Counted from the first letter of the stretch, positions 1 to 6,555 are shown. The stretch: DNA of 10,461 nt from an uncultured Solirubrobacteraceae bacterium (GCA_902806215.1 CADCVT010000253.1:1-10461); one strand, 5' to 3'. The notes: generated from the sequence alone by a model not told the origin. Program-made: numbers and translations.

Positions 1-189
1 GCCCGAGGCCTGCGCTCGATCATCGAGGAGATCCTGCTCGAGGTGCAGTTCGAGCTGCCCTCGCGCCGCGACGTCAAGAAGGTCGTCGTGACCAAGGAGA
101 CCGTCGAGAAGGGGCTCGCGCCCACGCTGGTCACGGAGGCCGCTCCGGAGACCGGCGAGCAGGACGCCCTGCGCGAAGAGTCCGCCTAG
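1..189 (+). CDS. clpX: ATP-dependent Clp protease ATP-binding subunit ClpX, C-terminal end (partial)
   Basis: The last 62 codons of an open frame that enters from the left edge and ends at TAG 187-189. The first visible residues, ARGLRS, are the sensor-2 motif of the ClpX small AAA+ domain, whose arginine contacts bound nucleotide. The following IIEEILLEVQFELPSR and VKKVVVTKETV match the closing helix and strand of ClpX proteins. The final stretch after about residue 42 (rich in Glu, Ala and Pro) is the variable tail. In the family, ClpX is a hexameric cytoplasmic unfoldase that feeds tagged substrates to ClpP. Its zinc-binding N-domain, Walker motifs and pore loops lie outside the window. 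The next gene starts 3 bp downstream, so the two may be cotranscribed. Identification is confident despite the short fragment. Confidence 0.93.
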   Translation, partial: ARGLRSIIEEILLEVQFELPSRRDVKKVVVTKETVEKGLAPTLVTEAAPETGEQDALREESA

Positions 190-192
190 CTC

Positions 193-453
193 TTGCCTGC
201 CGTCACTCGTGCCATTCCCTGGGCCCGCGTGTTCGCGGTCGCCAAGATCGTCGTGGCCCGCGTCGGCGACGACATCGCTGAGAAGGACCGCAAGTACCTC
301 GTCACGGTCCTCAAGACGTCGAAGGGCGACCCGCGCAAGCTGACGGCATCCGAGCGCCGCGAGCTCCTGAAGATCCTGCGCCAGGTCGACTACAAGAAGC
401 TCGGCCGCGAAGTGGCTGCCGCCGCCGCGGCTGCGAAGCTCCTCAAGCGTTAG
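193..453 (+). CDS. small basic protein of unknown function, downstream of clpX
   Basis: An 86-residue frame starting at TTG 193, 3 bp after the clpX stop, and ending at TAG 451-453. I do not recognise the family. It is rich in Lys and Arg, has no signal peptide or convincing membrane helix, and reads as mostly helical. A hydrophobic-amphipathic stretch (VFAVAKIVVARVGDDIAEKD, about residues 13-32) is followed by a segment with SERRELLKILRQVD and an Ala-rich end finishing in KLLKR. The start is uncertain: only a weak purine run (GAAGAG, 175-180) lies upstream, and a GTG at 229 is an alternative. Codon use with strong G/C at third positions, and tight packing against clpX, support real coding. 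A role as a small nucleic-acid- or protein-binding accessory is possible, but nothing in the sequence shows it. Confidence 0.62.
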   Translation: MPAVTRAIPWARVFAVAKIVVARVGDDIAEKDRKYLVTVLKTSKGDPRKLTASERRELLKILRQVDYKKLGREVAAAAAAAKLLKR

Positions 454-466
454 AGATCGGTCACCC

Positions 467-483
467 GCCGGCGATCGGCCGGC
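467..483 (+). terminator. short GC hairpin after the 193-453 gene
   Basis: GCCGGC (467-472) and GCCGGC (478-483) can pair across a 5-base loop, 14 bp after the preceding stop codon. There is no T-run after it, so it is not a canonical intrinsic terminator. Short GC palindromes are frequent by chance at this base composition. It may mark a transcript end before the sigma factor gene or be an operator-like palindrome; support is weak. Confidence 0.25.
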
Positions 484-512
484 AAGCTCGCCAACTCCGG
501 CGTCCCGACGCG

Positions 513-1076
513 TTGACGAACACAGTGGAGGGCTTCGAGTCCATACTGGGCGCTGCGCGCGCCGGGGCCGACTGGGCGTGGGATCGCATCTACCGCGAGC
601 TCGCGCCGTCCGTGCGCGGCTACGTGCGAGCCCACGGCGCGGCGGAGCCCGACGACCTCGTGGGGGAGGTGTTCCTCGCGCTCGTGCGCGAGCTGCCCCG
701 CTTCCAGGGCGACGAGCGCGACTTCCGGGCCTTCGCGTTCACGATCGCCCACCGCCGTCTCGTCGACGAGCTGCGCCGGCGCGGCCGGCGCCCGGTCACG
801 CCGACGGAGCCCGAGATCCTCGCCGAGACCGCCGGGTCGGGCGGAGACGTCGCCGACGAGGCGATGGCCGGGATCGACGAGGCGCGCGTGCGCACGCTCA
901 TCGAGGACCTCCCGCCCGATCAGCGCGAGGTGCTCCTGCTGCGGATCCTCGGCGACCTGACCATCGAGGAGATCGCCCGTACGCTGGGGAAGCGCGCCGG
1001 CGCGGTGAAGGCCCTCCAGCGACGTGCCCTCAAACGTGTCCAGGGGGCGTACCCCTTTGAGGACGCCCGGCGATAG
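513..1076 (+). CDS. ECF-type RNA polymerase sigma factor (sigma-70 family)
   Basis: A 187-residue protein with the two-domain plan of group 4 (extracytoplasmic function) sigma factors. Region 2 spans about residues 22-92. It includes the core-binding helix around EPDDLVGEVFLALVRELPRF and the promoter-melting/-10 recognition helix around FRAFAFTIAHRRLVDELRRR. An acidic linker (about 98-122) follows, then region 4 (about 123-178), with LPPDQREVLLLRILGDLT and the helix-turn-helix IEEIARTLGKRAGAVKALQRR that reads the -35 element. Regions 1.1 and 3 are absent, as expected. The role is to direct RNA polymerase to a small regulon, usually under control of an anti-sigma factor. The start is TTG 513; GTG 525 is equally possible, neither has a Shine-Dalgarno, and both leave region 2 intact. 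The exported-protein gene begins 7 bp after its stop, indicating an operon. Confidence 0.93.
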   Translation: MTNTVEGFESILGAARAGADWAWDRIYRELAPSVRGYVRAHGAAEPDDLVGEVFLALVRELPRFQGDERDFRAFAFTIAHRRLVDELRRRGRRPVTPTEPEILAETAGSGGDVADEAMAGIDEARVRTLIEDLPPDQREVLLLRILGDLTIEEIARTLGKRAGAVKALQRRALKRVQGAYPFEDARR

Positions 1077-1083
1077 CCCCTCC

Positions 1084-1707
1084 ATGACGAACAAGCTCAT
1101 CGCTACGACCGCACTGGCCGCACTCGCCTTCCCGGGTGCCGCCCTGGCTGACAAGCCCGCTGATAAGCCCGCGAAGCCCACGAAGACGCAGAAGGCCAAG
1201 GGCGTCGGCTTCTCGCTCGGCGGCGTCGATCTGACGGGTCTCACGGTCACCGACGGCAAGCTCGCCGGTGCCCTGACCCTGGACCCGACGTCCGTCAACA
1301 AGCACGCTCGCACGTTCCTCGAGCTGTCGAAGGCCGACGTCAAGGGCGAGAAGACGGTTCCCGTCGGCACCGCCGGCGACGCCGTGGTCGTGAAGTTCAA
1401 CGGTCTGACCGCGACCGACTCGATCCTGCCGACCGACCGCGTCAAGGTCACCGGCAAGCTCGTCGGCGGCAAGACCCTCGACATCCGCAAGATCACCATC
1501 ACGCGTGGCGAGACGGAGACCGAGGCCCCGAAGACCGAGGCCGAGAAGACCGAGGCCGCGAAGGTCGCGAAGCAGAAGCGCGAGAACGCCGCCCGCAAGT
1601 GCAAGGGCGAGTCGAAGAAGAAGAAGGCCGGCGAGAAGAAGTCCGCGTTCGCCAAGTGCGTGAGCGCCGCCGCCAAGGCCCAGAACGACGACAAGCCGCA
1701 GTCCTAG
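1084..1707 (+). CDS. exported Lys-rich protein with a small beta-rich domain, sigma-factor neighbour
   Basis: A 207-residue protein. Residues 1-22 form a Sec signal peptide: MTNK, a hydrophobic core, then ALA at 20-22 before DKP. A Lys/Pro linker (23-38, with DKPADKPAKP) follows. Residues about 41-141 alternate short hydrophobic strands and turns, ending in TDRVKVTGKLVGGKTLDIRK. This resembles a small OB-like beta barrel of the DUF5666 type, but that is inference. Next come three TEAxK repeats (146-160) and a Lys/Ala tail with Cys173 and Cys192, which could form one disulphide. ATG 1084 is chosen because it starts the signal peptide; the open frame extends upstream to 1024 only inside the sigma gene. 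No Shine-Dalgarno is visible. It lies 7 bp after the sigma stop and 32 bp before the membrane protein, so it is probably their operon partner. Function is unknown; it could be an envelope component or a ligand for the neighbour. Confidence 0.85.
   Translation: MTNKLIATTALAALAFPGAALADKPADKPAKPTKTQKAKGVGFSLGGVDLTGLTVTDGKLAGALTLDPTSVNKHARTFLELSKADVKGEKTVPVGTAGDAVVVKFNGLTATDSILPTDRVKVTGKLVGGKTLDIRKITITRGETETEAPKTEAEKTEAAKVAKQKRENAARKCKGESKKKKAGEKKSAFAKCVSAAAKAQNDDKPQS
1519..1563 (+). repeat. three 15-bp tandem repeats encoding TEAxK
   Basis: Units at 1519-1533, 1534-1548 and 1549-1563 encode TEAPK, TEAEK and TEAAK. They differ only in the fourth codon (CCG, GAG, GCG). The repeat makes a charged, probably helical spacer between the beta domain and the cysteine-containing tail of the exported protein. 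Copy number may vary between strains. Confidence 0.85.
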
Positions 1708-1739
1708 CCCCCTAGTCCCACTCAACCCGCCGCCGCCCC

Positions 1740-2579
1740 GTGCCTGACTTCCCCGAAGACTTCGCCGACGCAGTCCGCCGCTCATACGAGCATCCGGTGG
1801 ACGACGCGACGGCGGAGCGGCATGTGGCGGCGATGGTGCGTGTGGCACAGGAGGCAGCGGACCCCCCCTTCGCTCCCACCCCTGTGCCCGCGCGCCGGCG
1901 GCGTCGGGCCTTGCGCCCGGCGTTCGCGGCCGGCCTCGCGGCACTTGTGTTGCCCGCGGGGCTGGCCGTCGCCGGCGTCCAGCTCCCGGACGCGGTCAAC
2001 GCGCCGTACGACGTCGTCGGCGTCGAGCTTCCCAACCAGGCGTCCGACACCGCCGAGGAGCGCGTCCCCGACCCGATCCCCGCTCGCACGACGCCGGACA
2101 CCACTTCGACTCCCGGCACGAGCGCGCCGGGCGTCCCCGACGGCGGCGTGCGCGAAGGCCACGGTGCCGACGACAACGGCACTCGCCGATCGGAAGAGCG
2201 CAACAAGGGCCGCCGTGGCGACGAGCGCCGTCGCGAGAACCGCCCGAAGAGCGAGCAGCAGTCGCCGCCGAAGTCTCCGAAGCAGAAGTCGAAGGCCGAG
2301 AACAACGGCTCGGCGAAGGAGCCCGCGCCCAAGCGCGGCGGCACGCCCGCCAAGCCGCAGCAGCCCAAGAGCCCGCCGCGGGCGAAGAAGCCGTCCTCGC
2401 CGTCGCAGCAGACGCGGTCGCGGCCGAAGTCGCGCCCCGCGGAGCCCCAGCCGCGGCAGAAGCAGCAGCAGCCCAAGCGCGAGAAGCCGCAGGCTGCCCA
2501 GCCGGCGCCGCAGTCCGAGCCCGTGGTGCCCGTCGAGCCCGACGTCGCGCCCGAGCCCGTGCCGCAGCCCGAGGGCTGA
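1740..2579 (+). CDS. single-pass membrane protein with long Pro/Lys/Arg/Gln-rich outer tail; candidate anti-sigma factor
   Basis: A 279-residue protein. Residues 1-50 are a soluble N-terminus (DFPEDFADAVRRSYEHPVDDA, then helical to about 40). RRRRR at 52-56 precedes one hydrophobic helix (about 61-80), so the positive-inside rule puts the N-terminus in the cytoplasm and the rest outside. LPDAVNAPYDVVGVELPNQ (82-100) follows the helix and resembles a short motif I recall in membrane proteins next to actinobacterial ECF sigma genes. Residues 101-279 are disordered and low-complexity: Thr/Pro/Gly first, then Arg/Lys/Gln/Pro (about 148-250), then acidic Pro/Glu/Val to the end. GTG 1740 is the only start giving the full N-terminus; no Shine-Dalgarno is seen. 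Its position two genes after the sigma factor and its topology suggest an anti-sigma or sensor role, but no zinc-binding HxxxCxxC is present and no known anti-sigma domain is recognisable. Confidence is high for coding and low for function. Confidence 0.85.
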   Translation: MPDFPEDFADAVRRSYEHPVDDATAERHVAAMVRVAQEAADPPFAPTPVPARRRRRALRPAFAAGLAALVLPAGLAVAGVQLPDAVNAPYDVVGVELPNQASDTAEERVPDPIPARTTPDTTSTPGTSAPGVPDGGVREGHGADDNGTRRSEERNKGRRGDERRRENRPKSEQQSPPKSPKQKSKAENNGSAKEPAPKRGGTPAKPQQPKSPPRAKKPSSPSQQTRSRPKSRPAEPQPRQKQQQPKREKPQAAQPAPQSEPVVPVEPDVAPEPVPQPEG

Positions 2580-2581
2580 TC

Positions 2582-2600
2582 CGGCGCGCCCGCCGCGCCG
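2582..2600 (+). terminator. hairpin just after the sigma-block membrane protein gene
   Basis: CGGCGCG (2582-2588) and CGCGCCG (2594-2600) can form a 7-bp all-GC stem with a 5-base loop, 3 bp after the stop at 2577-2579. No U-tract follows. Its position between the end of the three-gene block and the valS promoter-like site fits a transcript end, but in DNA this rich in GC it could be chance. Confidence 0.4.
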
Positions 2601-2610
2601 ACGCTCGACC

Positions 2611-2616
2611 TAGACT
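2611..2616 (+). promoter_or_regulatory. -10-like TAGACT before valS, probable leaderless start
   Basis: TAGACT fits the TAnnnT -10 pattern and ends 10 bp before the valS ATG at 2627. That would put the transcription start within a few bases of the start codon. There is no Shine-Dalgarno between 2600 and 2626, in keeping with leaderless translation. No clear TTGAC-like -35 is found 16-18 bp upstream. Confidence 0.5.
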
Positions 2617-2626
2617 CCACGGCCAC

Positions 2627-5185
2627 ATGAGCGGCCTCGAGACACGGACCCGGTACGAACCCGCGGAGGTGGAGCCGCGGATCGCCGACCGCTGGCTCCA
2701 GTCGGGCATCAACCATCCCGAGCCCGAGGGCACCTCGGCGGACAACTTCTCGATCGCCGTCCCGCCGCCGAACGTCACCGGCGCGCTGCACATGGGCCAC
2801 GCGCTCAACGGCTCGATCCAGGACGTGCTCATCCGCTTCAACCGGATGGACGGCCGGCGCGCGAAGTGGATCTTCGGCACCGACCACGCGGGCATCGCGA
2901 CGCAGAAGCAGGTCGAGGGCAGGCTCGCCGAACGCGGCATCGCTCGTGAGGATCTCCCCCGCGAACGCTTCGTCGAGGAGGTCTGGGACTGGACGCGCGA
3001 GCACGGCGGGATCATCCAGGGCCAGTTCAAGCGCCTCGGCGCGTCGCTGGACTACGACGACGAGCGCTTCACGCTCGACGCCGACTACGCCCAGGCGGTC
3101 CTGAAGGTCTTCGTCGACCTCTACGACAAGGGCCTGATCTACCGCGACAACTACATGGTCAACTGGGATCCCGGCCTCGGCACCGCCGTCTCGGACCTCG
3201 AGGTCGAGGAGGTGGAGGTCACCGACAAGATCTACTCGATCCGTTACTCGGACGGAATCGTCGTCGCGACGGTCCGCCCGGAGACGATGCTCGGCGACAC
3301 CGCGGTCGCGGTCCATCCCGACGACGAGCGCTACCGGCACCTCATCGGCACGACGGTGATGCTGCCGCTCGTCGGCCGCGAGCTGCCGGTCATCGCCGAC
3401 GAGTACGTCAAGACCGACTTCGGCACCGGCGCGCTGAAGATCACGCCCGGGCACGACCCCAACGACTTCGAGATCGGCCGCAAGCACGACCTCCCCGCGA
3501 TCTCGGTCATCGGCGAGGACGGCCGGATGACCGATGAGGCGGGGCAGTTCGCCGGCCTGACCGCGCTCGAGGCGCGCGAGGCCGTCGTGGCCGCGGTCGG
3601 CGACGCGGTCGTCGAGACCGAGCCCTACACGCACAACGTCCCGTACTCGCAGCGCTCGCGCGAGCGGATCGAGCCACTGATCTCGCTGCAGTGGTTCATG
3701 AAGATGGACGAGCTCGCCAAGCCGGCGATCGAGGCCGTCCGTGACGGGCGCATCCGGATCCACCCCGAGTCGCAGTCGCGGCGCTACATCGACTGGCTGG
3801 AGAACATCCGCCCGTGGTGCATCTCGCGGCAGCTGTGGTGGGGTCACCAGATCCCTGTCTGGTATCGCGGCGAGGACGAGGTGCACTGCGGCCTCGAGCC
3901 GCCCGAGGGCGACGGTTGGACCCGCGATCCCGACGTGCTCGACACGTGGTTCTCGAGCGGGCTGTGGCCGTTCGCGACGATCGGCTGGCCGAACGAGTCT
4001 CCGGAGCTCGGCGCCTTCTACCCGACCGACGTGCTCTCGACGGCGCGCGACATCCTGTTCCTGTGGGTCGCGCGGATGGTCATGCTCGACCTCGAGCTGA
4101 CCGGCGACGTGCCGTTCACCGACGTGAACATCCACTCGGTCATCCAGGCGCCCGACGGCCGCCGGATGTCGAAGTCGCTGGGCACGGGCATCGACCCGGT
4201 CGCGCTCATCGACGGCGGCGAGCGCCCGCCGGTGTTCACGCAGGGCGGCGAGTTCCCCGCCTACGGCGCCGACGCGGTGCGCTTCGGCCTGCTGGCGATG
4301 TCCTCGACGCAGGACGTGCGCTTCAGCGAGGAGAAGGTCGCGCAGGGCTCCGCGCTGACGAACAAGCTCTTCAACGCGTCTCGCCTGATCCTCATGAACG
4401 CGCCCGACACCGTCGAGCCGGAGGTACGGCCGGGCGCGATCGAGGACCGCTGGATCCTGTCGCGCCTGGAGCGCGCGAAGGCCGACGCCCGCGCGCGGAT
4501 CGGGGCGTTCGACTTCTCGAAGCTCGCGCTGGGGCTGTACGACTTCGTCTTCGGCGAGCTGTGCGACTGGTACCTCGAGATGGTCAAGCCTCGCCTGTAC
4601 GACGGCGACGAGGACGCTCAGGCGACCGTGCTGCACGTGCTGCGCGAGACGCTCGCGCTCGTGCATCCGGTGCTGCCGTTCGTGTCGGAGGAGATCTGGT
4701 CGTTGCGGTGGTCGGGGCTGCTGGCCGAGCAGCGCCTTGCCGCTGTCGACGACGACAGCATCAGTGAGGACGTCGAGCGAGAGGTCGGCGGCGTCATCGA
4801 CACCGTCCGCGTGCTCCGGACGTGGCGCGAGTCCGTCGGCGTCGCGCCCCGCATCGAGATCGGCGGCGTGCTGAGCGCCACGGCAAGTGGGGAGGCTGCC
4901 TCTCTCATCGCCCGTCTGACGCGCTTCACATGGGCAGACGGTGGCGAGGCCGCAGCGACGGTCCCAGTGCTCGACGGCGTCGTGCAGGTCCTCCCGACCG
5001 AGGGTCTCGACCTCGGCGCCGCCGACCGCAAGCGCGACGCCGAGCGCAAGCGCCTCGACGGGGAGATCGCCCGGATCGAGAAGAAGCTCTCCAACGAGGG
5101 CTTCGTGGCCAAGGCGCCCGAGGCCGTCGTCGCCTCCGAGCGCGCGAAGCTCGACCGCTACCGCGCGGAGCGCGACGCGCTGTGA
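2627..5185 (+). CDS. valS: valine--tRNA ligase
   Basis: An 852-residue class I aminoacyl-tRNA synthetase of usual bacterial ValRS length, charging tRNA-Val in the cytoplasm. Visible in order: PPPNVTGALHMGHALN (46-61) with the HIGH-type HMGH at 55-58; GTDHAGIATQ (84-93); the editing (CP1) domain with TVRPETMLGDTA (215-226), which clears mischarged threonine; the catalytic-fold segment with WCISRQLWWGH and LDTWFSSGLWPF; RMSKS (513-517) as the KMSKS loop, with Arg for the first Lys; the helical anticodon-binding domain from about residue 600; and a charged C-terminal coiled coil (796-852), the ValRS tRNA-binding arm. The start ATG 2627 gives the correct N-terminus and lies 10 bp after a -10-like TAGACT. 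The stop overlaps the folC start as GTGA, implying coupled translation. No truncation or frameshift is visible. Confidence 0.98.
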   Translation: MSGLETRTRYEPAEVEPRIADRWLQSGINHPEPEGTSADNFSIAVPPPNVTGALHMGHALNGSIQDVLIRFNRMDGRRAKWIFGTDHAGIATQKQVEGRLAERGIAREDLPRERFVEEVWDWTREHGGIIQGQFKRLGASLDYDDERFTLDADYAQAVLKVFVDLYDKGLIYRDNYMVNWDPGLGTAVSDLEVEEVEVTDKIYSIRYSDGIVVATVRPETMLGDTAVAVHPDDERYRHLIGTTVMLPLVGRELPVIADEYVKTDFGTGALKITPGHDPNDFEIGRKHDLPAISVIGEDGRMTDEAGQFAGLTALEAREAVVAAVGDAVVETEPYTHNVPYSQRSRERIEPLISLQWFMKMDELAKPAIEAVRDGRIRIHPESQSRRYIDWLENIRPWCISRQLWWGHQIPVWYRGEDEVHCGLEPPEGDGWTRDPDVLDTWFSSGLWPFATIGWPNESPELGAFYPTDVLSTARDILFLWVARMVMLDLELTGDVPFTDVNIHSVIQAPDGRRMSKSLGTGIDPVALIDGGERPPVFTQGGEFPAYGADAVRFGLLAMSSTQDVRFSEEKVAQGSALTNKLFNASRLILMNAPDTVEPEVRPGAIEDRWILSRLERAKADARARIGAFDFSKLALGLYDFVFGELCDWYLEMVKPRLYDGDEDAQATVLHVLRETLALVHPVLPFVSEEIWSLRWSGLLAEQRLAAVDDDSISEDVEREVGGVIDTVRVLRTWRESVGVAPRIEIGGVLSATASGEAASLIARLTRFTWADGGEAAATVPVLDGVVQVLPTEGLDLGAADRKRDAERKRLDGEIARIEKKLSNEGFVAKAPEAVVASERAKLDRYRAERDAL

Positions 5186-6414
5186 CCAACGACGCCGCCG
5201 AACGCTGGCTGCTCGATCGCGAGCTGTTCGGCATGCGGTTCGGGCTGGACCGCATGCGGCGGCTGCTGACCGCGCTCGGCTCGCCGCAGGAGCGGTTCCG
5301 CAAGATCCACGTCGTCGGGACGAACGGCAAGTCGTCGACGACCCGCTTCGCGGCCGCGCTGCTGGGCCCGCGCTCGGGCGCGTTCCTCTCGCCGCACCTC
5401 GAGTCGTTCCGCGAGCGCGTGCGCATCGGCGACGAGGACGTCTCGCCCGAGGACTTCTCCGCCGCCATCGCGCGGGTCGCGCGGGCGGCGGAGATGGTCG
5501 ATCGGACGCTCGAGGGCGACGACCGCGTCACGCAGTTCGAGGCGCTCACCGCGGCCGCCTACTACGAGCTCGCCCGTCAGGGTGTCGAGGTCGCCGTGGT
5601 CGAGGCCGGGCTCGGCGGCCGGTGGGACGCGACGAACGTCATCGACGCCGAGGTCGTCGTGCTGACCAACGTGGGGCTCGAGCACACCCGCTGGCTCGGG
5701 CCGACCGTGCGCGACATCGCCAAGGAGAAGCTCGCGGTCGTCGGCCCGTCGGCGACGCTCGTCGTCCCGTCGGACCTGCATCCCGACGCGCGCGAGGAGG
5801 CCGAGCGCGTCGCGGCCGGCCGGATCGTCGTCGCGCCAGACGACGCCGGTTTCCAACTGGGCGCCGGCGGCGGCTTCCAGCAGGGGAACTTCGCGCTGGC
5901 TCGCGCCGCGGCCGAGGCGCTGCGCGGGGAACGGCTCAGAGAGGAAGAAGCGCTCGCGGCCGCAGCGCTCGTGCGGGTTCCCGGTCGCTTCCAGGTGGTG
6001 GGGGAGCGACCGCTCACGATTCTCGACGGCGCGCACAACCCCAGCGGGATGCAGGCGCTTGCGAGGAGCGCCGCGGCACTCCGCACCCACTCCCTCACTG
6101 ACGTCGTCGTCGTGCTCTCGGTCCTCGACGACAAGGACGTGAGCGAGATGCTCCGGGCGATCCTCCCGCATGCCACCGAGGTCGTGGCCACGAGCAACGC
6201 CAACCCAAGGGCTCTGTCACCGGCGACGATCGCCTCGCTGACCGAGCAGCTCGGCGGCCCACCCACGACGATCGAGCCCGACCCGCACAAGGCCCTCGAC
6301 CGTGCCCGCACGATCGCCGGACCGGACGGCGCGGTCCTCGCGACCGGCTCGATCTACCTCGTCGCCGACCTGCTCCGGCCGGTGGGACAGAGCGGACGGA
6401 GGTCGCGGCTGTGA
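5182..6414 (+). CDS. folC: bifunctional folylpolyglutamate synthase / dihydrofolate synthase
   Basis: A 410-residue Mur-ligase-type ATP-dependent enzyme that joins glutamate to dihydropteroate and/or reduced folates. Motifs: the P-loop GTNGKSS (46-52); FLSPHLESFRERVRI (68-82), the folate-site region; TQFEALTAAAYY (117-128); VVEAGLGGRWDATNV (139-153); LTNVGLEHTRWLG (161-173); IAKEKLAV (179-186), where Lys183 matches the carbamylated lysine of the family; RVPGRFQ and ILDGAHNPSG (280-289) at the linker/C-terminal domain; SVLDDKDV (313-320); and ATGSIYLVADLLR near the end. It is slightly shorter than the usual 420-450, mostly between the two domains. GTG 5182 overlaps the valS stop (GTGA); a GGAG at 5167-5170 is a distant possible ribosome site. 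The same frame stays open upstream inside valS, but those residues are Arg-rich and not FolC-like. Whether it has both activities cannot be told from motifs alone. Confidence 0.96.
   Translation: MTNDAAERWLLDRELFGMRFGLDRMRRLLTALGSPQERFRKIHVVGTNGKSSTTRFAAALLGPRSGAFLSPHLESFRERVRIGDEDVSPEDFSAAIARVARAAEMVDRTLEGDDRVTQFEALTAAAYYELARQGVEVAVVEAGLGGRWDATNVIDAEVVVLTNVGLEHTRWLGPTVRDIAKEKLAVVGPSATLVVPSDLHPDAREEAERVAAGRIVVAPDDAGFQLGAGGGFQQGNFALARAAAEALRGERLREEEALAAAALVRVPGRFQVVGERPLTILDGAHNPSGMQALARSAAALRTHSLTDVVVVLSVLDDKDVSEMLRAILPHATEVVATSNANPRALSPATIASLTEQLGGPPTTIEPDPHKALDRARTIAGPDGAVLATGSIYLVADLLRPVGQSGRRSRL
6398..6402 (+). promoter_or_regulatory. strong Shine-Dalgarno GGAGG for the 39-residue gene
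   Basis: GGAGG lies 8 bp before GTG 6411, within the end of folC. It is the clearest ribosome binding site in the window, and it decides in favour of translation of the short reading frame that overlaps the folC stop. Confidence 0.75.
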
Positions 6415-6530
6415 GCCCCGACGACGGCCCCTCCGTCCCTGCGATGATCCTCGCGGTCGCGCTCATCGTCGCGCTGACGATCCTGGTCTTCTTCGCCGCC
6501 GGCTACCTGTTCGGGCGTCTGTTCCTCTGA
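6411..6530 (+). CDS. 39-residue single-pass membrane protein after folC
   Basis: A small reading frame from GTG 6411 to TGA 6528-6530. Its GTGA start overlaps the folC stop (6412-6414), and a GGAGG sits 8 bp upstream. The product has a short polar N-terminus (MSPDDGPSVP) and one long hydrophobic segment (about residues 11-34), ending in GYLFGRLFL. The acidic N-terminus and the single Arg near the C-terminal end suggest N-out/C-in topology, but the charge bias is slight. Family and function are unknown. In several actinobacteria, as I recall, a larger multi-pass DUF4233 membrane protein follows folC. This one is too short to be that, though it takes the same place. Translational coupling to folC is likely. 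Confidence 0.72.
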   Translation: MSPDDGPSVPAMILAVALIVALTILVFFAAGYLFGRLFL

Positions 6531-6555
6531 CGCCGTCGGGGGGATGGTCTAGGGT
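6527..6555 (+). promoter_or_regulatory. promoter-like -35/-10 pair before the zinc-ribbon membrane protein
   Basis: CTGACG (6527-6532, overlapping the preceding stop codon) and TAGGGT (6550-6555) are separated by exactly 17 bp, the optimum for a housekeeping sigma factor. The -10 ends 10 bp before ATG 6566, so the transcript would have almost no leader. No Shine-Dalgarno is present. Confidence 0.55.

Noticed and set aside
513..547. TTGACG at 513 as a -35 with CATACT at 542 as -10
   Set aside because: The spacer is 23 bp, too long, and the pair would lie inside the sigma factor coding region.
1024..1083. Upstream extension of the exported protein to 1024
   Set aside because: It lies inside the end of the sigma factor gene. 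The signal peptide begins exactly at ATG 1084.
1712..4666. 984-codon open frame on the - strand across the membrane protein and valS
   Set aside because: It is antisense to valS, which has all family motifs. The product is an Arg/Asp/Val-rich composition typical of high-GC antisense frames, with no recognisable domain.
4822..5181. Upstream extension of folC to 4822
   Set aside because: The extra residues are Arg-rich shadow of valS. The FolC N-terminus begins at GTG 5182 in the GTGA overlap.
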